The notes: generated by a model not told the origin, from the letters alone. A stretch of DNA of 64,000 nt from Blastococcus saxobsidens (GCF_010682065.1 NZ_JAAGWG010000008.1:124001-188000); one strand, 5' to 3'; positions 50,145-58,887 are shown, numbered from the stretch's first letter. Numbers and translations: made by a program.

Positions 50145-51088
50145 CGGTAGGCCTCTGCCTTGCTCATCACGGAGCGGACGTAGTTCTGGGTCTCGGGGAA
50201 GGGCGGGATGCCCCCGTGGCGCGCCACCGTGCCGGGACCGGCGTTGTAGGCCGCCAGCGCCAGGTCGGTGGAGCCGAACTGCTTGGTCAGTGAGCTGAGG
50301 TACTTCGCGGCGCCGTCGATGGCCGAACCCGGGTCCATGGGGTTGACGCCGAGGCCCTTCGCGGTGGCCGGCATGAACTGCATGAGCCCCTGCGCCCCGG
50401 CGGGCGAGACGGCGGAGGTGTCGAAGTTCGACTCCTGCTTGGCGACGGCGGCCAGCAGCGAGGGATCGACCCCGTGCTTGGTCGCCGCCCGCGTGAACAG
50501 GTCGGCGTAGGGGACGCCGGCCAGCGCGCCACCGCTGGCCGCGGCGGCGACGGGAGCGGCGTCGGGCAGGACCCGGCGGATCACCGAGGGGTTGCCGACC
50601 GCCTGCACCTTCACCGACTCGCCCGGCTGCGGGGCGGCGACCATCTGGCCGTTGCCGATGTAGATGCCGACGTGGTCGATGCCGGGGCGGTCGCTGGAGT
50701 GGTCGAAGAACACCAGGTCGCCGGGGCGGGCGGCGTCCAGGGACGCGACGGCCCTGCCGGCGGTGGCCTGCTGCGAGGAGGTGCGCGGCAGCTCGACACC
50801 GAGGTTGCCGTACACGAGCTTGGTGAAGCCGGAGCAGTCCAGCCCCTTGCTGGGATCGGTGCCGCCCCAGACGTAGGGCACGCCGATGTACTTCTGCGCC
50901 TCGCTGACCACGGCGCTCTCCGAGGCGGTGCCTCCGGTGCTCGTCGCGTAGCCCGCCGACGACGTGCCGGTCAGCCCCGCGGCGCCGGCGGCCGAGGACC
51001 AGGCTGCCGACGTCGCGGTGGTGGCCTGCGCGGTGAAACGGGCCTGGATCTCGCCGATGCGGGCCTGGACCGCGCTCAGTCCGTCCAT
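50141..51088 (-). CDS. NlpC/P60 endopeptidase - lytic transglycosylase fusion in flagellar operon
   Basis: This 315-residue protein has two peptidoglycan-cleaving domains. The first is NlpC/P60 (about residues 60-170), with the nucleophile in GLDCSGFTKLVYG and the His in IDHVGIYIGNGQM. The second is a C-terminal soluble lytic transglycosylase (about 190-315), with AVAKQESNFDTSAVSPAGAQGLMQFMPATA, ALAAYNAGPGTV and YVRSVM. There is no signal peptide. Placed between fliJ and fliK, it probably plays the role of FlgJ in opening the wall for the rod, exported by the flagellar gate; that is inference. Confidence 0.9.
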   Translation of the reverse strand: MDGLSAVQARIGEIQARFTAQATTATSAAWSSAAGAAGLTGTSSAGYATSTGGTASESAVVSEAQKYIGVPYVWGGTDPSKGLDCSGFTKLVYGNLGVELPRTSSQQATAGRAVASLDAARPGDLVFFDHSSDRPGIDHVGIYIGNGQMVAAPQPGESVKVQAVGNPSVIRRVLPDAAPVAAAASGGALAGVPYADLFTRAATKHGVDPSLLAAVAKQESNFDTSAVSPAGAQGLMQFMPATAKGLGVNPMDPGSAIDGAAKYLSSLTKQFGSTDLALAAYNAGPGTVARHGGIPPFPETQNYVRSVMSKAEAYR

Positions 51089-51531
51089 GCCTGCTCCTCC
51101 CCGGTCGAGGACGCGCGCCCTGCGCGTCCGGTGACCAGGTCATCGGCAGCCCGTTCCTCCGCCATGTCCATCGCGTGCTGCTGGGCCTCCCGGTGCCGCT
51201 CGGCGAGCCGCTCGAGCGCCTTGGTCCGCTGGGCGGCCGCGGTCCACTCCGCGCGGACCGCCTCCGCCTGCTCGGCCTGGGCGACGGCCCACGACCGGGC
51301 CTCGGACGCGTCGGTCGCGGCGGTGCGCAGCAGCACCATGGCCGCGACGAACGTCCCGGCCGGGAGCGCTCGAGGCATGGTCGACGCGCTGAGTGCCGTC
51401 TCGTACTCGGTGGCGCGGCGGTCGGCCTCGGCTGCGGCGTTCATGGCGGCGGCGGCCGCGGCGGCCGCGGCGCGCTCCTCGGTGCGGCGCAGCTCGAGGA
51501 CCGGCTGCAGCCGGAACTTGCCCTGCTTCAC
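51076..51531 (-). CDS. fliJ: Flagellar export protein FliJ
   Basis: This 151-residue protein is almost entirely alpha-helical and Ala-rich. It has the FliJ-like start MKQGKFRLQPVLELRRTEE and a long coiled coil with RTKALERLAERHREAQQ near the end. It couples FliI ATPase to FlhA and escorts chaperones. It overlaps fliI by four bases and the next gene by 13. Confidence 0.85.
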   Translation of the reverse strand: MKQGKFRLQPVLELRRTEERAAAAAAAAAMNAAAEADRRATEYETALSASTMPRALPAGTFVAAMVLLRTAATDASEARSWAVAQAEQAEAVRAEWTAAAQRTKALERLAERHREAQQHAMDMAEERAADDLVTGRAGRASSTGEEQAWTD

Positions 51532-52838
51532 GCGGCCCGCACGATCCGCTGGAGCCAGCCCCAGGCCTCGGCGGCCGACGTCGACTCACCGAGCGGCTGC
51601 TGCAGGAACGCGTCGATCTGGGGGGCCAGCTGCCGCGCGCGGTCGACCAGCGGGTCGCTGCCGGCCTGGTAGGCGCCGATCTCGATCAGCTCGCGGACGT
51701 CGCGCAGGGCGCCCATGAGCCGGCGGATCTCGCGGGCGTCGGTCATCTGGGCCGGTGGCACGACAGCGCCGGCGACGCGCGAGATGGACTCCAGCACGTC
51801 GATGGCGGGGAAGTGGCCGACCGTGGCGAGCTTGCGGGTGAGCACGATGTGCCCGTCGAGGATCGAGCGGGCGGTGTCGGCGATCGGCTCGTTGTGGTCG
51901 TCGCCCTCGACGAGCACGGTGTAGAGCCCGGTGATGGAGCCGACGGCGCCGGTGCCGGCCTTCTCCAGCAGCTGGGGCATCATCGCGAAGACGCTCGGCG
52001 GGTAGCCCCGGGTGGCCGGCGGCTCGCCCGCGGACAGGCCGACCTCGCGCTGGGCCATGGCGGTGCGCGTGATCGAGTCCATGAGGAGCAGCACGTCGCG
52101 GCCCTCGTCGCGGAACGCCTCGGCGATGCGGGTGGCGACGAACGCGGCCTTGAGGCGCACCAGCGGCGGCTCGTCGGAGGTGGCGACGACGACGACGGTG
52201 CGGGCCATCCCCTCCTCGCCGAGGTTCTCCTCGATGAACTCGCGGACCTCCCGGCCTCGCTCGCCGATCAGCCCGATGACGCGGACGTCGGCGTCGGTGC
52301 CCCGGGTGATCTGGGCCATGAGGCTGGACTTGCCGACGCCGGAGCCGGCGAAGATGCCGAGGCGCTGGCCCTTGCCGCACGGCACCAGGGTGTCCAGGGC
52401 GCGGACCCCGAAGGTGAGGGGCTCCTCCACGCGGGTGCGGGAGAGGGCGTGGGGGGTCTCGGTGGCCAGGTCGACCCAGGAGACGCGGCTGCCCAGCGGC
52501 GGGCCGCCGTCGACGGGACGGCCGAGCCCGTCGAGCACGCGGCCCAGCAGCGCCTCGCCGACCGGCACCTGCAGGGGGCGTCCGGTGGCGCGCACCGGAG
52601 CACCGGCGTGCACGCCGGACAGGCCACCGAGCGGCATGCAGGTGAGCCGGTCGCGGCCGACGGCGACCACCTCGGCGAGCAGGGGCGCGTCGGTGGGGTT
52701 GACCTCGACGAGGTCGCCCACGGCCGCGCTGACGCCGTCCACGGTGAGGGTCAGCCCCATGGCGCCGGTGACCGAGCCGGTCACCTGCGGGCGGGCCGCC
52801 AGGCGGGCGCGCTCGAGCATCGTGGGGGGCACCGTCAC
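51528..52838 (-). CDS. fliI: Flagellum-specific ATPase FliI
   Basis: This 436-residue ATPase resembles the F1 beta subunit. Walker A is GIFAGSGVGKSSLM near residue 160, Walker B is DVLLLMDSITRTAMAQREV, and the family signature GEPPATRGYPPSVFAMMPQLLEKAG follows. It energises loading of export substrates at FlhA. GTG 52838 overlaps the fliH stop by four bases. Confidence 0.97.
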   Translation of the reverse strand: MTVPPTMLERARLAARPQVTGSVTGAMGLTLTVDGVSAAVGDLVEVNPTDAPLLAEVVAVGRDRLTCMPLGGLSGVHAGAPVRATGRPLQVPVGEALLGRVLDGLGRPVDGGPPLGSRVSWVDLATETPHALSRTRVEEPLTFGVRALDTLVPCGKGQRLGIFAGSGVGKSSLMAQITRGTDADVRVIGLIGERGREVREFIEENLGEEGMARTVVVVATSDEPPLVRLKAAFVATRIAEAFRDEGRDVLLLMDSITRTAMAQREVGLSAGEPPATRGYPPSVFAMMPQLLEKAGTGAVGSITGLYTVLVEGDDHNEPIADTARSILDGHIVLTRKLATVGHFPAIDVLESISRVAGAVVPPAQMTDAREIRRLMGALRDVRELIEIGAYQAGSDPLVDRARQLAPQIDAFLQQPLGESTSAAEAWGWLQRIVRAA

Positions 52839-53674
52839 GAGCCGAGCACCGCCTGCACGCGCGCCAGTGCCGAGCCGAGCTGGGCGTCGATCCGGCGGGG
52901 GCCCGACTCGGCGATCGCGCCGGCCCGCTCGACGGACGGGTCGGCCACGACCCGGACGGAGCCGGGGATCTCGGCGAGCGCCTCGGCGGGCACCTCGGCC
53001 AGGTCGTCGGGGTGCAGCCGCACGACGGCGGGGGCGTCGACCGGGCAGAAGGTGAGCGCCCGGCGGACCGCGTCCATGGCCGGGTCCTGGGCCAGCTGCA
53101 GCTCCCGGCCGAGCAGGTCCTCGAGAAGGGTCTGCACCGTGCCGATGATCGAGTCGCGGATGTCGTCGGCGACCGGAGCTGCGGTCTCCTCCAGTTGGCG
53201 CGCGGCCGCACCGAGGGCGGCCGTGGCCGACACCAGGCGGCGCTCCCAGCGCGCCTGCACCTCGGCCAGCCGCCGCTCGGCGGCGCGCTCGGCCTCGGCC
53301 ACGACGGCGTCGGCGGCGATCAGGCCCTCGGCGTGGCCGGCGGCGAACCCCTCGGCGTGCGCGCGGGCCCTCAGCCGCTCGAGTTCCTCGGCGTACACGT
53401 CGCCGAGCCGGAACGAGGGCCGCCCACCGGCGACCGGCTGGTCCTCGGCGCGGCGGGTGGTGGTGCGGCGCTCGACGGGGGAGACCTGCACCGGGCCGGT
53501 GGCGATGGGGCCGATGCCCACGGGGGCGGGGGACGCCGGAGCCGGTGCGGCCGGCGCGGTCGGGGCCGCCGCCAGGGCGGCCGCGAAGGCCGCGGTGGCC
53601 GCGACCGGCAGCTCCTCCACCGAGGGCGGGGAGGCCTGCGCCGGCACGGCCGACGCGAGCGCACGCTCGGCCAT
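52835..53674 (-). CDS. fliH: Flagellar export ATPase regulator FliH
   Basis: This protein of 279 residues from ATG 53674 has an Ala-Pro-rich start and a long helical segment (RLGDVYAEELERLRARAHAEGFAAGHAEGLIAADAVVAEAERAAERR). The C-terminal FliH/V-ATPase E-like domain has VRLHPDDLAEVPAE and VVADPSVERAGAIAESGPRRIDAQLG. FliH holds FliI at the C-ring. The start is uncertain: the frame is open to ATG 53923, which overlaps fliG, but that extension would translate a degenerate intergenic repeat. Confidence 0.86.
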   Translation of the reverse strand: MAERALASAVPAQASPPSVEELPVAATAAFAAALAAAPTAPAAPAPASPAPVGIGPIATGPVQVSPVERRTTTRRAEDQPVAGGRPSFRLGDVYAEELERLRARAHAEGFAAGHAEGLIAADAVVAEAERAAERRLAEVQARWERRLVSATAALGAAARQLEETAAPVADDIRDSIIGTVQTLLEDLLGRELQLAQDPAMDAVRRALTFCPVDAPAVVRLHPDDLAEVPAEALAEIPGSVRVVADPSVERAGAIAESGPRRIDAQLGSALARVQAVLGS

Positions 53675-53762
53675 GACCTCCCGGTAGGGCCGGGCCTGCG
53701 CGGCGGAGCCACCGCGCAGGACCGCGCCCTCCCGGGGCGGCCGGTGGCCCGGTTCGGTACCC

Positions 53763-53887
53763 CGGTCCGCTCCCCGCGCGTCCCGCACCGCGATGCTCCC
53801 GCGGCCGGCGGCGTCAGGCGCCGTCCTCTGGCGCGACTCCGCGCGCCGGTCCGCTCCTCGCTCGCTGGCGCTCACTGCGATGCTCCC
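53763..53887. repeat. Degenerate direct repeat at the fliG-fliH junction
   Basis: Two imperfect copies on the plus strand (53763-53800 and 53846-53887) begin CCGGTCCGCTCC and end GCGATGCTCCC. A shared CTCGCTGGCGCTC segment recurs at 54956-54968, between fliF and fliG. It looks like a dispersed intergenic repeat, not part of fliH. Confidence 0.6.
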
Positions 53888-53897
53888 GGCGCTGTCG

Positions 53898-54947
53898 TCA
53901 CGCGACGAACTCATCGTCGCCACCGCGCGAGATGGTCAGGACACCCTGCTCCTCGAGGGTGCGGATGACACCCACGACCTTGGCCTGCGCCTCCTCGACC
54001 GTGCGGGTGCGCACCGGGCCGAGCATCTCGATCTCCTCGGCGAGGTTCTCGGCGGCACGCTCGGAGAGGTTCCGCTGGACCTTGTCGCGGACGTCGGGCC
54101 GGACGCCCTTGAGGGCGGTGGCCAGGTCGTTGGCCTCGACCTCGCGCAGCACCAGCTGCAGGGACCGGTCGTCGATCGTGACGATGTCCTCGAAGACGAA
54201 CATCTGCGCGCGGACGGCCTCGGCCAGCTCCGGGTCGCTGTTGTCCAGCCATTCCAGGATGGAGCGCTCGGTGGGCCGCGGCGAGCGGTTGATGATCTCG
54301 ACGAGGGTCTCGACACCGCCCACGGTGGTCATGTCCTGGTGCGCCAGGATCGAGCCCATCCGGCGGCCGAGCTCCTCCTCGACCAGCCGCACCATCTCCG
54401 GGGACGTCCGGTCCATGGTGGCGATGCGGTGGGCGACCTCGGCCTGCTGCTCCGGCACGAAGCCGGACAGCACCTCGGCCGACTGCGCCGCCGTGAGGTG
54501 GGCGAGCACCAGCGCGATGACCTGCGGGTGCTCGTCCTTGAGGAACGTGACGAGCTGCCGGACGTCGGCGTTGCGGAGCGAGGCGAACGGCACCTCGGTG
54601 TAGACGACGTTGAGCCGGGACAGGATGCCCTCGGCCTTGTCCTGGCCGAGGCCGGCGGCGAGGATCTCGCGGGCGAACTCGACACCGCCGCGGCCCACGA
54701 ACTGCTGGGCGGTCATCAGGCCGTGGAACTCGCGCATGACCTGGTCGACGTCGTCGAGCTCGACGGAGCCGAGCTTCATCAGCTCCCGGGTCAGCGCCTC
54801 GACCTCGCGCGGGCGCAGCTGGGCCAGCAGGACGCCGGCCTCCTCCTTGCTCATCTGGGCGAGGAAGACGGCGGCCTTGCGCAGGCCGGGCAGGTCTGGG
54901 CGGGGCGGGGCGGCGACGGCGGCGGTGGGGATGCTGGCCAGGGTCAT
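53898..54947 (-). CDS. fliG: Flagellar motor switch protein FliG
   Basis: This 349-residue protein has the FliG N-terminal domain (LRKAAVFLAQMSKEEAGVLLAQL). The middle domain has the EHPQ motif (DEHPQVIALVLAHL). The C-terminal torque helix segment (MFVFEDIVTIDDRSLQLVLREVEANDLATALKG) is followed by the charged segment LSERAAENLAEEIEMLGPVR. It links the MS ring to the C ring and meets MotA. A 73-base spacer with repeat sequence separates it from fliF. Confidence 0.97.
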   Translation of the reverse strand: MTLASIPTAAVAAPPRPDLPGLRKAAVFLAQMSKEEAGVLLAQLRPREVEALTRELMKLGSVELDDVDQVMREFHGLMTAQQFVGRGGVEFAREILAAGLGQDKAEGILSRLNVVYTEVPFASLRNADVRQLVTFLKDEHPQVIALVLAHLTAAQSAEVLSGFVPEQQAEVAHRIATMDRTSPEMVRLVEEELGRRMGSILAHQDMTTVGGVETLVEIINRSPRPTERSILEWLDNSDPELAEAVRAQMFVFEDIVTIDDRSLQLVLREVEANDLATALKGVRPDVRDKVQRNLSERAAENLAEEIEMLGPVRTRTVEEAQAKVVGVIRTLEEQGVLTISRGGDDEFVA

Positions 54948-55020
54948 GCGGTCACCTCGCTGGCGCTCGGCGTCCGCATGCCCATGGGTGCTCTGCTCAT
55001 TCCTGAGCTCGCAAGCTCGT

Positions 55021-56616
55021 TCACGACTTGTTCTCGCTCAACCAGCCGCGCAGCATGGCCGCGACCTCGTCCGGACGCTCGCTGACCATCGAAGAGATCT
55101 CTCCCCGCACCTTCGCGCGCTCGGCTGCCTCGAGTTCCATCGCGGCGTTGTCGACCGCGATCTCCTCGCGGGTGCTGGCCACCCGGAGCCGGTCCAGCTC
55201 GGCGAGCATGTCGTCGTCCAGTTCGAGGGGCTCGTAGTCCTCGTCGTCGTCGTCCTCGCGGCGGCGGGAGCGCAGCCACACGATCAGGACGACCAGGGCG
55301 ATGCCGGCCGCGATGCCGCCGGTGCGGATCATGGACCACATCTGCTCGCTGGCCTCGGCCTCGCGGGCGGCCTCCATGGCGGCGGCCGCCGCGTCGGCCG
55401 CGGTGGCGTCGAACGGCATGGCCGCGACGGTGATGTCGTCGCCGCGGGCCGGGTCCAGGCCGACGGCGGTGGTCATCAGGTCGGTCATCTGCTGCTGGTT
55501 CAGGTTGCCGGCGACCTCGTCGTTCATCACGACGGAGACGGTGAGCCGCTGGAGCTCGCCCGGGGCGCCCTCGATGACCTCGACGGTCTTCCCGACGGCG
55601 TTGTTGGCCGTCGTGGACTCCTTCTCGTAGTTCGACTGGCCGCCGCCGACGTTGTTCGCGGCGTCGGGCATGTTCTCCGGGCCGAGGATGCCGCCGACAG
55701 GGGCACCTCCACCGGTGTAGGTCTCGGTGTCCCGCTGCTCGGAGACCGGGGGAGTGCCCTCGTCGTAGTTGTACGTCTCCGAGGTGGTGTTGCGCTTGGA
55801 GAGGTCGACGTCGGCGCGCACGGAGACGACGGAGTTGTTGGGGCCCACGACCTGGTCGAGGATCTTCTGGGCGTTGGCGGCCAGCCGGTTCTCGTACTCC
55901 TGCTCGACCTGGGACCTGGCGTCGCCCGCCGCGGCGGACATGCCCTCGCCGGCGGCGGAGAGCACCCGCCCGCTGGCATCGGCGACGGTGACCTGGTCGG
56001 GGTCCATGCCCTGGATGCTGGAGGAGACCAGGTTGGTGACCGCCTGGATCTGCTCCCCCGACAGCGCGGTGCCGGGGCTGAGCGCGAGCAGCACCGAGGC
56101 GGTCGGCTCGGCCTTGTCGGTCACGAAGACCTCGTCCTCGGGCAGTGCCACGTGGACGACGGCGTCGTTGACGCCGGCCAGGGACTCCAGGGTCTTGGAG
56201 AGCTCGCCCTCGAGGGCGCGCTGGTAGGTGACCTGCTGCTGGAACTCGCTGGTGGTGATGCCCTGCTGGTCCAGCAGCGCGTACCCGGTGTCCGCACCGG
56301 CCGGCAGGCCCTTGCCGCTCATGCTCAGCCGCAGGTCGTAGACCGCGTCCTTGGCGACCATGATCGTGGCCCCGCCGTCGGCGAGCTCGTAGGCGACGCC
56401 CTGGGCGTTGAGCTCGTCGACGATCGCGGAGGCGTCGGAGGAGGCGAGGTTGGAGAACAGCGGGGCCTGGGTCGGGGTGGTGATCCAGCTGTAGAAGAAG
56501 AACCCGCCGAGACCCAGCCCGGCGAGCAGGAGGCCGATGACGACCTTCTGCCCGAGGCTGATCGTGTCGAACGTGGAGCGGGCACGCTCCAGCGTCCCGG
56601 CGAGTGCCGACTTCAT
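55021..56616 (-). CDS. fliF: Flagellar MS-ring protein FliF
   Basis: This 531-residue protein has two TM helices (about residues 25-45 and 430-450). The periplasmic-side ring-building motifs are APLFSNLASSDASAIVDELNAQGVAYEL, KGLPAGADTGYALLD and GEQIQAVTNLVSSSIQGMDPDQVTVAD. The C-terminal FliG-binding segment SMVSERPDEVAAMLRGWLSEN is present. FliF seeds the whole organelle. Its start overlaps the fliE stop. Confidence 0.97.
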   Translation of the reverse strand: MKSALAGTLERARSTFDTISLGQKVVIGLLLAGLGLGGFFFYSWITTPTQAPLFSNLASSDASAIVDELNAQGVAYELADGGATIMVAKDAVYDLRLSMSGKGLPAGADTGYALLDQQGITTSEFQQQVTYQRALEGELSKTLESLAGVNDAVVHVALPEDEVFVTDKAEPTASVLLALSPGTALSGEQIQAVTNLVSSSIQGMDPDQVTVADASGRVLSAAGEGMSAAAGDARSQVEQEYENRLAANAQKILDQVVGPNNSVVSVRADVDLSKRNTTSETYNYDEGTPPVSEQRDTETYTGGGAPVGGILGPENMPDAANNVGGGQSNYEKESTTANNAVGKTVEVIEGAPGELQRLTVSVVMNDEVAGNLNQQQMTDLMTTAVGLDPARGDDITVAAMPFDATAADAAAAAMEAAREAEASEQMWSMIRTGGIAAGIALVVLIVWLRSRRREDDDDEDYEPLELDDDMLAELDRLRVASTREEIAVDNAAMELEAAERAKVRGEISSMVSERPDEVAAMLRGWLSENKS

Positions 56617-56930
56617 CAGATCTGCATCCTCATGATCTCGTTGAAGGCCGCGACGGCCTGGTTCTTGATCGTCACGACCATCTCGGTCGCCAGGCCGGAC
56701 TCAGCACTGGCGATCATGTAGTCGTGCACGTCCTTCAGGTCGCCGGTGGCGGCCTGGACTGCGAGGTCGGAGGTCACCTTCTGGGTGGCCTGGAGCTTGT
56801 CGAAGGTCGTGGCCAGGACGGCGGCGAAGCCGTCCGCGCCCTCGACCGCCGGGGTGCCGCGGGTGCTGCCGGCGACGCCGGTGACGGCGCCGATCCCGAC
56901 GGGCGTGATGCCGCCGAGGGGGATAGTCAT
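56616..56930 (-). CDS. fliE: Flagellar hook-basal body protein FliE
   Basis: This 104-residue protein has the conserved C-terminal segment VHDYMIASAESGLATEMVVTIKNQAVAAFNEIMRMQI. It joins the MS ring to the rod. ATG 56930 overlaps the flgC stop, and fliF starts within the stop of this gene. The Gly-rich N-terminus is typical. Confidence 0.94.
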   Translation of the reverse strand: MTIPLGGITPVGIGAVTGVAGSTRGTPAVEGADGFAAVLATTFDKLQATQKVTSDLAVQAATGDLKDVHDYMIASAESGLATEMVVTIKNQAVAAFNEIMRMQI

Positions 56931-57334
56931 CAGCGCTTCCCGAGCTGGAGGGCAGCCTGGTAGGCGTTGGTGGCCCGCTCCACGACGGCCAGGTTCGCCT
57001 GGTAGCCGCGCTGGGCCATCATCATGTGGGTCATCTGGTCGCCCAGGTCGATGTCGGGGTACTTGACGTAGCCCTCGGCGTCGGCCAGCGGATGGTCTGG
57101 CTCGTAGACCATGCGGCCCTCGGGGTCCCCGAACTCGGCCCGAGCGACGCGGACGCCGCCCTCGCCGGAGCCGTAGTCCACGGCCTGGGCCACGACGAGC
57201 CGCGCCTGGAAGGCGTCCTCGTCGGTGCGCCGCACCGTGTTGATGTTGGCGATGTTGTCGGCGGCGGCGTCGAGCCACTTCCGGTGGGTCATCAGACCGG
57301 ACTGGGAGATGCTCAGTGCCTGGAACATGCTCAT
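56930..57334 (-). CDS. flgC: Flagellar proximal rod protein FlgC
   Basis: This 134-residue protein has the rod N-terminal motif LSISQSGLMTHRKWLDAAADNIANINTVRRTDEDAFQARLV and the C-terminal GYVKYPDIDLGDQMTHMMMAQRGYQANLAVVERATNAYQAAL. ATG 57334 is the start; ATG 57328 is a minor alternative. It lies two bases after the flgB stop. Confidence 0.95.
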   Translation of the reverse strand: MSMFQALSISQSGLMTHRKWLDAAADNIANINTVRRTDEDAFQARLVVAQAVDYGSGEGGVRVARAEFGDPEGRMVYEPDHPLADAEGYVKYPDIDLGDQMTHMMMAQRGYQANLAVVERATNAYQAALQLGKR

Positions 57335-57336
57335 GG

Positions 57337-57684
57337 TCAGGACGTCCTCAGGGCCGTGCGCATCGAGTTGTACTTGCCGTCGAGCGCGTTGAGTGCCAGC
57401 TGGTAGCGCAGGCCGGTCTCGGTGGCGATGACCGTCTCCGCGTCCAGGTTCACGTTGTTGCCGTTGGTGTTGGTCGGCTCCATCGACCGCGCGGTGCTGC
57501 CGCCCGAGATCTCCGGGGTGGACCCACTGCGGACGGCGCTGCGGAGCGAGGACTCGAAATCGGTCCGCCCGGCCAGGAAGCCGGGGGTGTTGACGTTCGC
57601 GATGTTGTCGGCGGTGACGCGCTGCCGCTGCGCGAGGCCGGCGAGCGCGGCCTTGAGGACCGGCGTGCCGACGTCGCCGATCAT
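57337..57684 (-). CDS. flgB: Flagellar proximal rod protein FlgB
   Basis: This 115-residue protein starts MIGDVGTPVLKAALAGLAQRQRVTADNIANVNTPGFLAGR and ends in TGLRYQLALNALDGKYNSMRTAL, both FlgB signatures. Upstream ATG codons are in frame but lie at or before the promoter at 57807-57834, so 57684 is preferred. It is the first gene of the long flgB-to-flgE operon. Confidence 0.93.
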   Translation of the reverse strand: MIGDVGTPVLKAALAGLAQRQRVTADNIANVNTPGFLAGRTDFESSLRSAVRSGSTPEISGGSTARSMEPTNTNGNNVNLDAETVIATETGLRYQLALNALDGKYNSMRTALRTS

Positions 57685-57806
57685 CGAGCGGCTCGCCGAC
57701 GGGTGGAGCAGGACACGATCGACCTCCGGGTAGGCGGAAGAGCACTCGCGAGCGAGTGCGGGGCCGCCGATCCGTGGCGAAGTGTGGTGCTGTCCGTGCA
57801 GAACCT

Positions 57807-57834
57807 TCATCGGCACCGCGCGGAAGCGGGTTGA
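57807..57834 (-). promoter_or_regulatory. Sigma-28 (FliA) type promoter for the flgB operon
   Basis: On the minus strand TCAA (57831-57834), 16 bases, then GCCGATGA (57807-57814). This is close to the FliA/SigD/WhiG consensus GCCGATAA. The flgB start is about 115 bases downstream of the expected transcription start. Confidence 0.7.
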
Positions 57835-58147
57835 CCCCCGGTCGGTGAAACGGGTGACGGCAGTGGCCCGAGGAGGTCGCCGGGACGTGATCGCACCCGT
57901 GTGACTCGTGGTGCCTGGCGCCCGCCGCGGAACTGCAGGTCAGCGGGGTGCGGCCGGTGTGACCCGTGGGGCGCACGTGCCGGCGGCGGGCGTCGGCCCG
58001 TCCCGGGCGGACGGGCTCCCGTCCCGGCGGGGGAGGCGGGTCGGTGCGCGGGCCCGGACGAGGGCACGACGGGGCCGGCGCGGACGCGACAGCGCCCCCG
58101 CTCCGGGGGGAGCGGGGGCGCTGGGGGAGGTGGGGGAGGTGGGTCGG
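57835..58147. other. Intergenic region between fliT-like gene and flgB promoter
   Basis: Apart from the terminator at 58091-58122 and a short GGGGGAGGT direct repeat (58123-58141), I see no gene here. The rest is GC-rich spacer with small overlapping open frames of biased composition. Confidence 0.5.
58091..58122 (-). terminator. Terminator after the fliT-like gene
   Basis: A perfect 14-bp stem (58091-58104 with 58109-58122) with a 4-base loop begins 25 bases after the stop at 58148. It separates the filament genes from the flgB operon. Confidence 0.85.
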
Positions 58148-58504
58148 TCAGAGGGCCCGGTCGATGAACGCGGCCGTGGGGCGGCTCGGCGCGTAGGACA
58201 TGCGGGCGGCGAGGTCGCGCTGCCGCTGGGACTGCATGATCCGTTCGACGAGCTCCTCGGCCACCGCGAGCTGGTGCTGCAGCAGCCTGGCGGCGCGCTC
58301 CCGGAGGTCGTCGGGGAGGGGGCCGAGGCTCGACGGCGGCACCCAGTCCTCGGTGCGGCGGCCCCACGAGGCGATCTCCTCGTGCCGCCCGTGCGCGATG
58401 TTCTGCTCCGCGGCGACGACCTCGCCCTCGAGGTGGGTGAGCACCGAGGCCCAGTCCACCGGGCCCGGCGCGCCCCCGTCGGGTGCGGCCGGACTCTGGG
58501 TCAC
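58148..58504 (-). CDS. fliT: FliT-like flagellar chaperone (positional)
   Basis: This 118-residue, mostly helical protein is encoded right after fliS. Its GTG start overlaps the fliS stop (GTGA, 58501-58504). It contains WASVLTHLEGEVVAAEQNIAHG and LRERAARLLQHQLAVAEELVERIMQSQRQRDLAARM. The length, helical content and position fit a FliT-type chaperone for FliD, but sequence similarity to known FliT is weak, so the assignment is mainly from context. Confidence 0.6.
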   Translation of the reverse strand: MTQSPAAPDGGAPGPVDWASVLTHLEGEVVAAEQNIAHGRHEEIASWGRRTEDWVPPSSLGPLPDDLRERAARLLQHQLAVAEELVERIMQSQRQRDLAARMSYAPSRPTAAFIDRAL

Positions 58505-58887
58505 GAGACCGCGCCGGCCAGCGAGGCGGCGGCCTGGCGCCACGCGTCGCGCAGGGGCTCGACCACCTGACGGCAGGAGGCGATGCGGTTGGTGTCGAGC
58601 TTGATGTTGGCCTGCTGCATCTCGCTGATCAGCCAGTTGTAGAGGGCCGCCAGGCGCGGGCCGCCGTCCCAGACGTCGACGCGCAGGCTGGCGAGCAGCT
58701 CGTAGACGATCGCCTGGGCGTGCTGCAGCTGCTCGCTGGCCTCCTGGCGGTCGCCCGCGGCGACGGCGCGCTGCGCGCGCTCGAGGTCGAGGGCCAGGCG
58801 GTCGTAGAGCATCACCAGCACCTGCTGCGGCGAAGCGGTCGCGACCGAGTCGCCGAGGTAGCGGGCGCGGAGGGAGGCGGCACTCAT
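58501..58887 (-). CDS. fliS: Flagellin export chaperone FliS
   Basis: This 128-residue four-helix protein starts ARYLGDSVATASPQQVLVMLYDRLALDLERA, the FliS signature, and contains IVYELLASLRVDVWDGGPRLAALYNWLISEM. FliS binds the flagellin C-terminus and keeps it unfolded for export. It lies 43 bases after fliD. Confidence 0.94.
   Translation of the reverse strand: MSAASLRARYLGDSVATASPQQVLVMLYDRLALDLERAQRAVAAGDRQEASEQLQHAQAIVYELLASLRVDVWDGGPRLAALYNWLISEMQQANIKLDTNRIASCRQVVEPLRDAWRQAAASLAGAVS

Noticed and set aside
53675-53923. Extended fliH start at ATG 53923
   Set aside because: The added 83 residues translate a degenerate nucleotide repeat that also occurs between fliF and fliG; ATG 53674 gives a family-like N-terminus. 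Kept as an open alternative.
57685-57816. Longer flgB starting at ATG 57816
   Set aside because: The added residues lack FlgB similarity and the start lies at the -10 box of the sigma-28 promoter.
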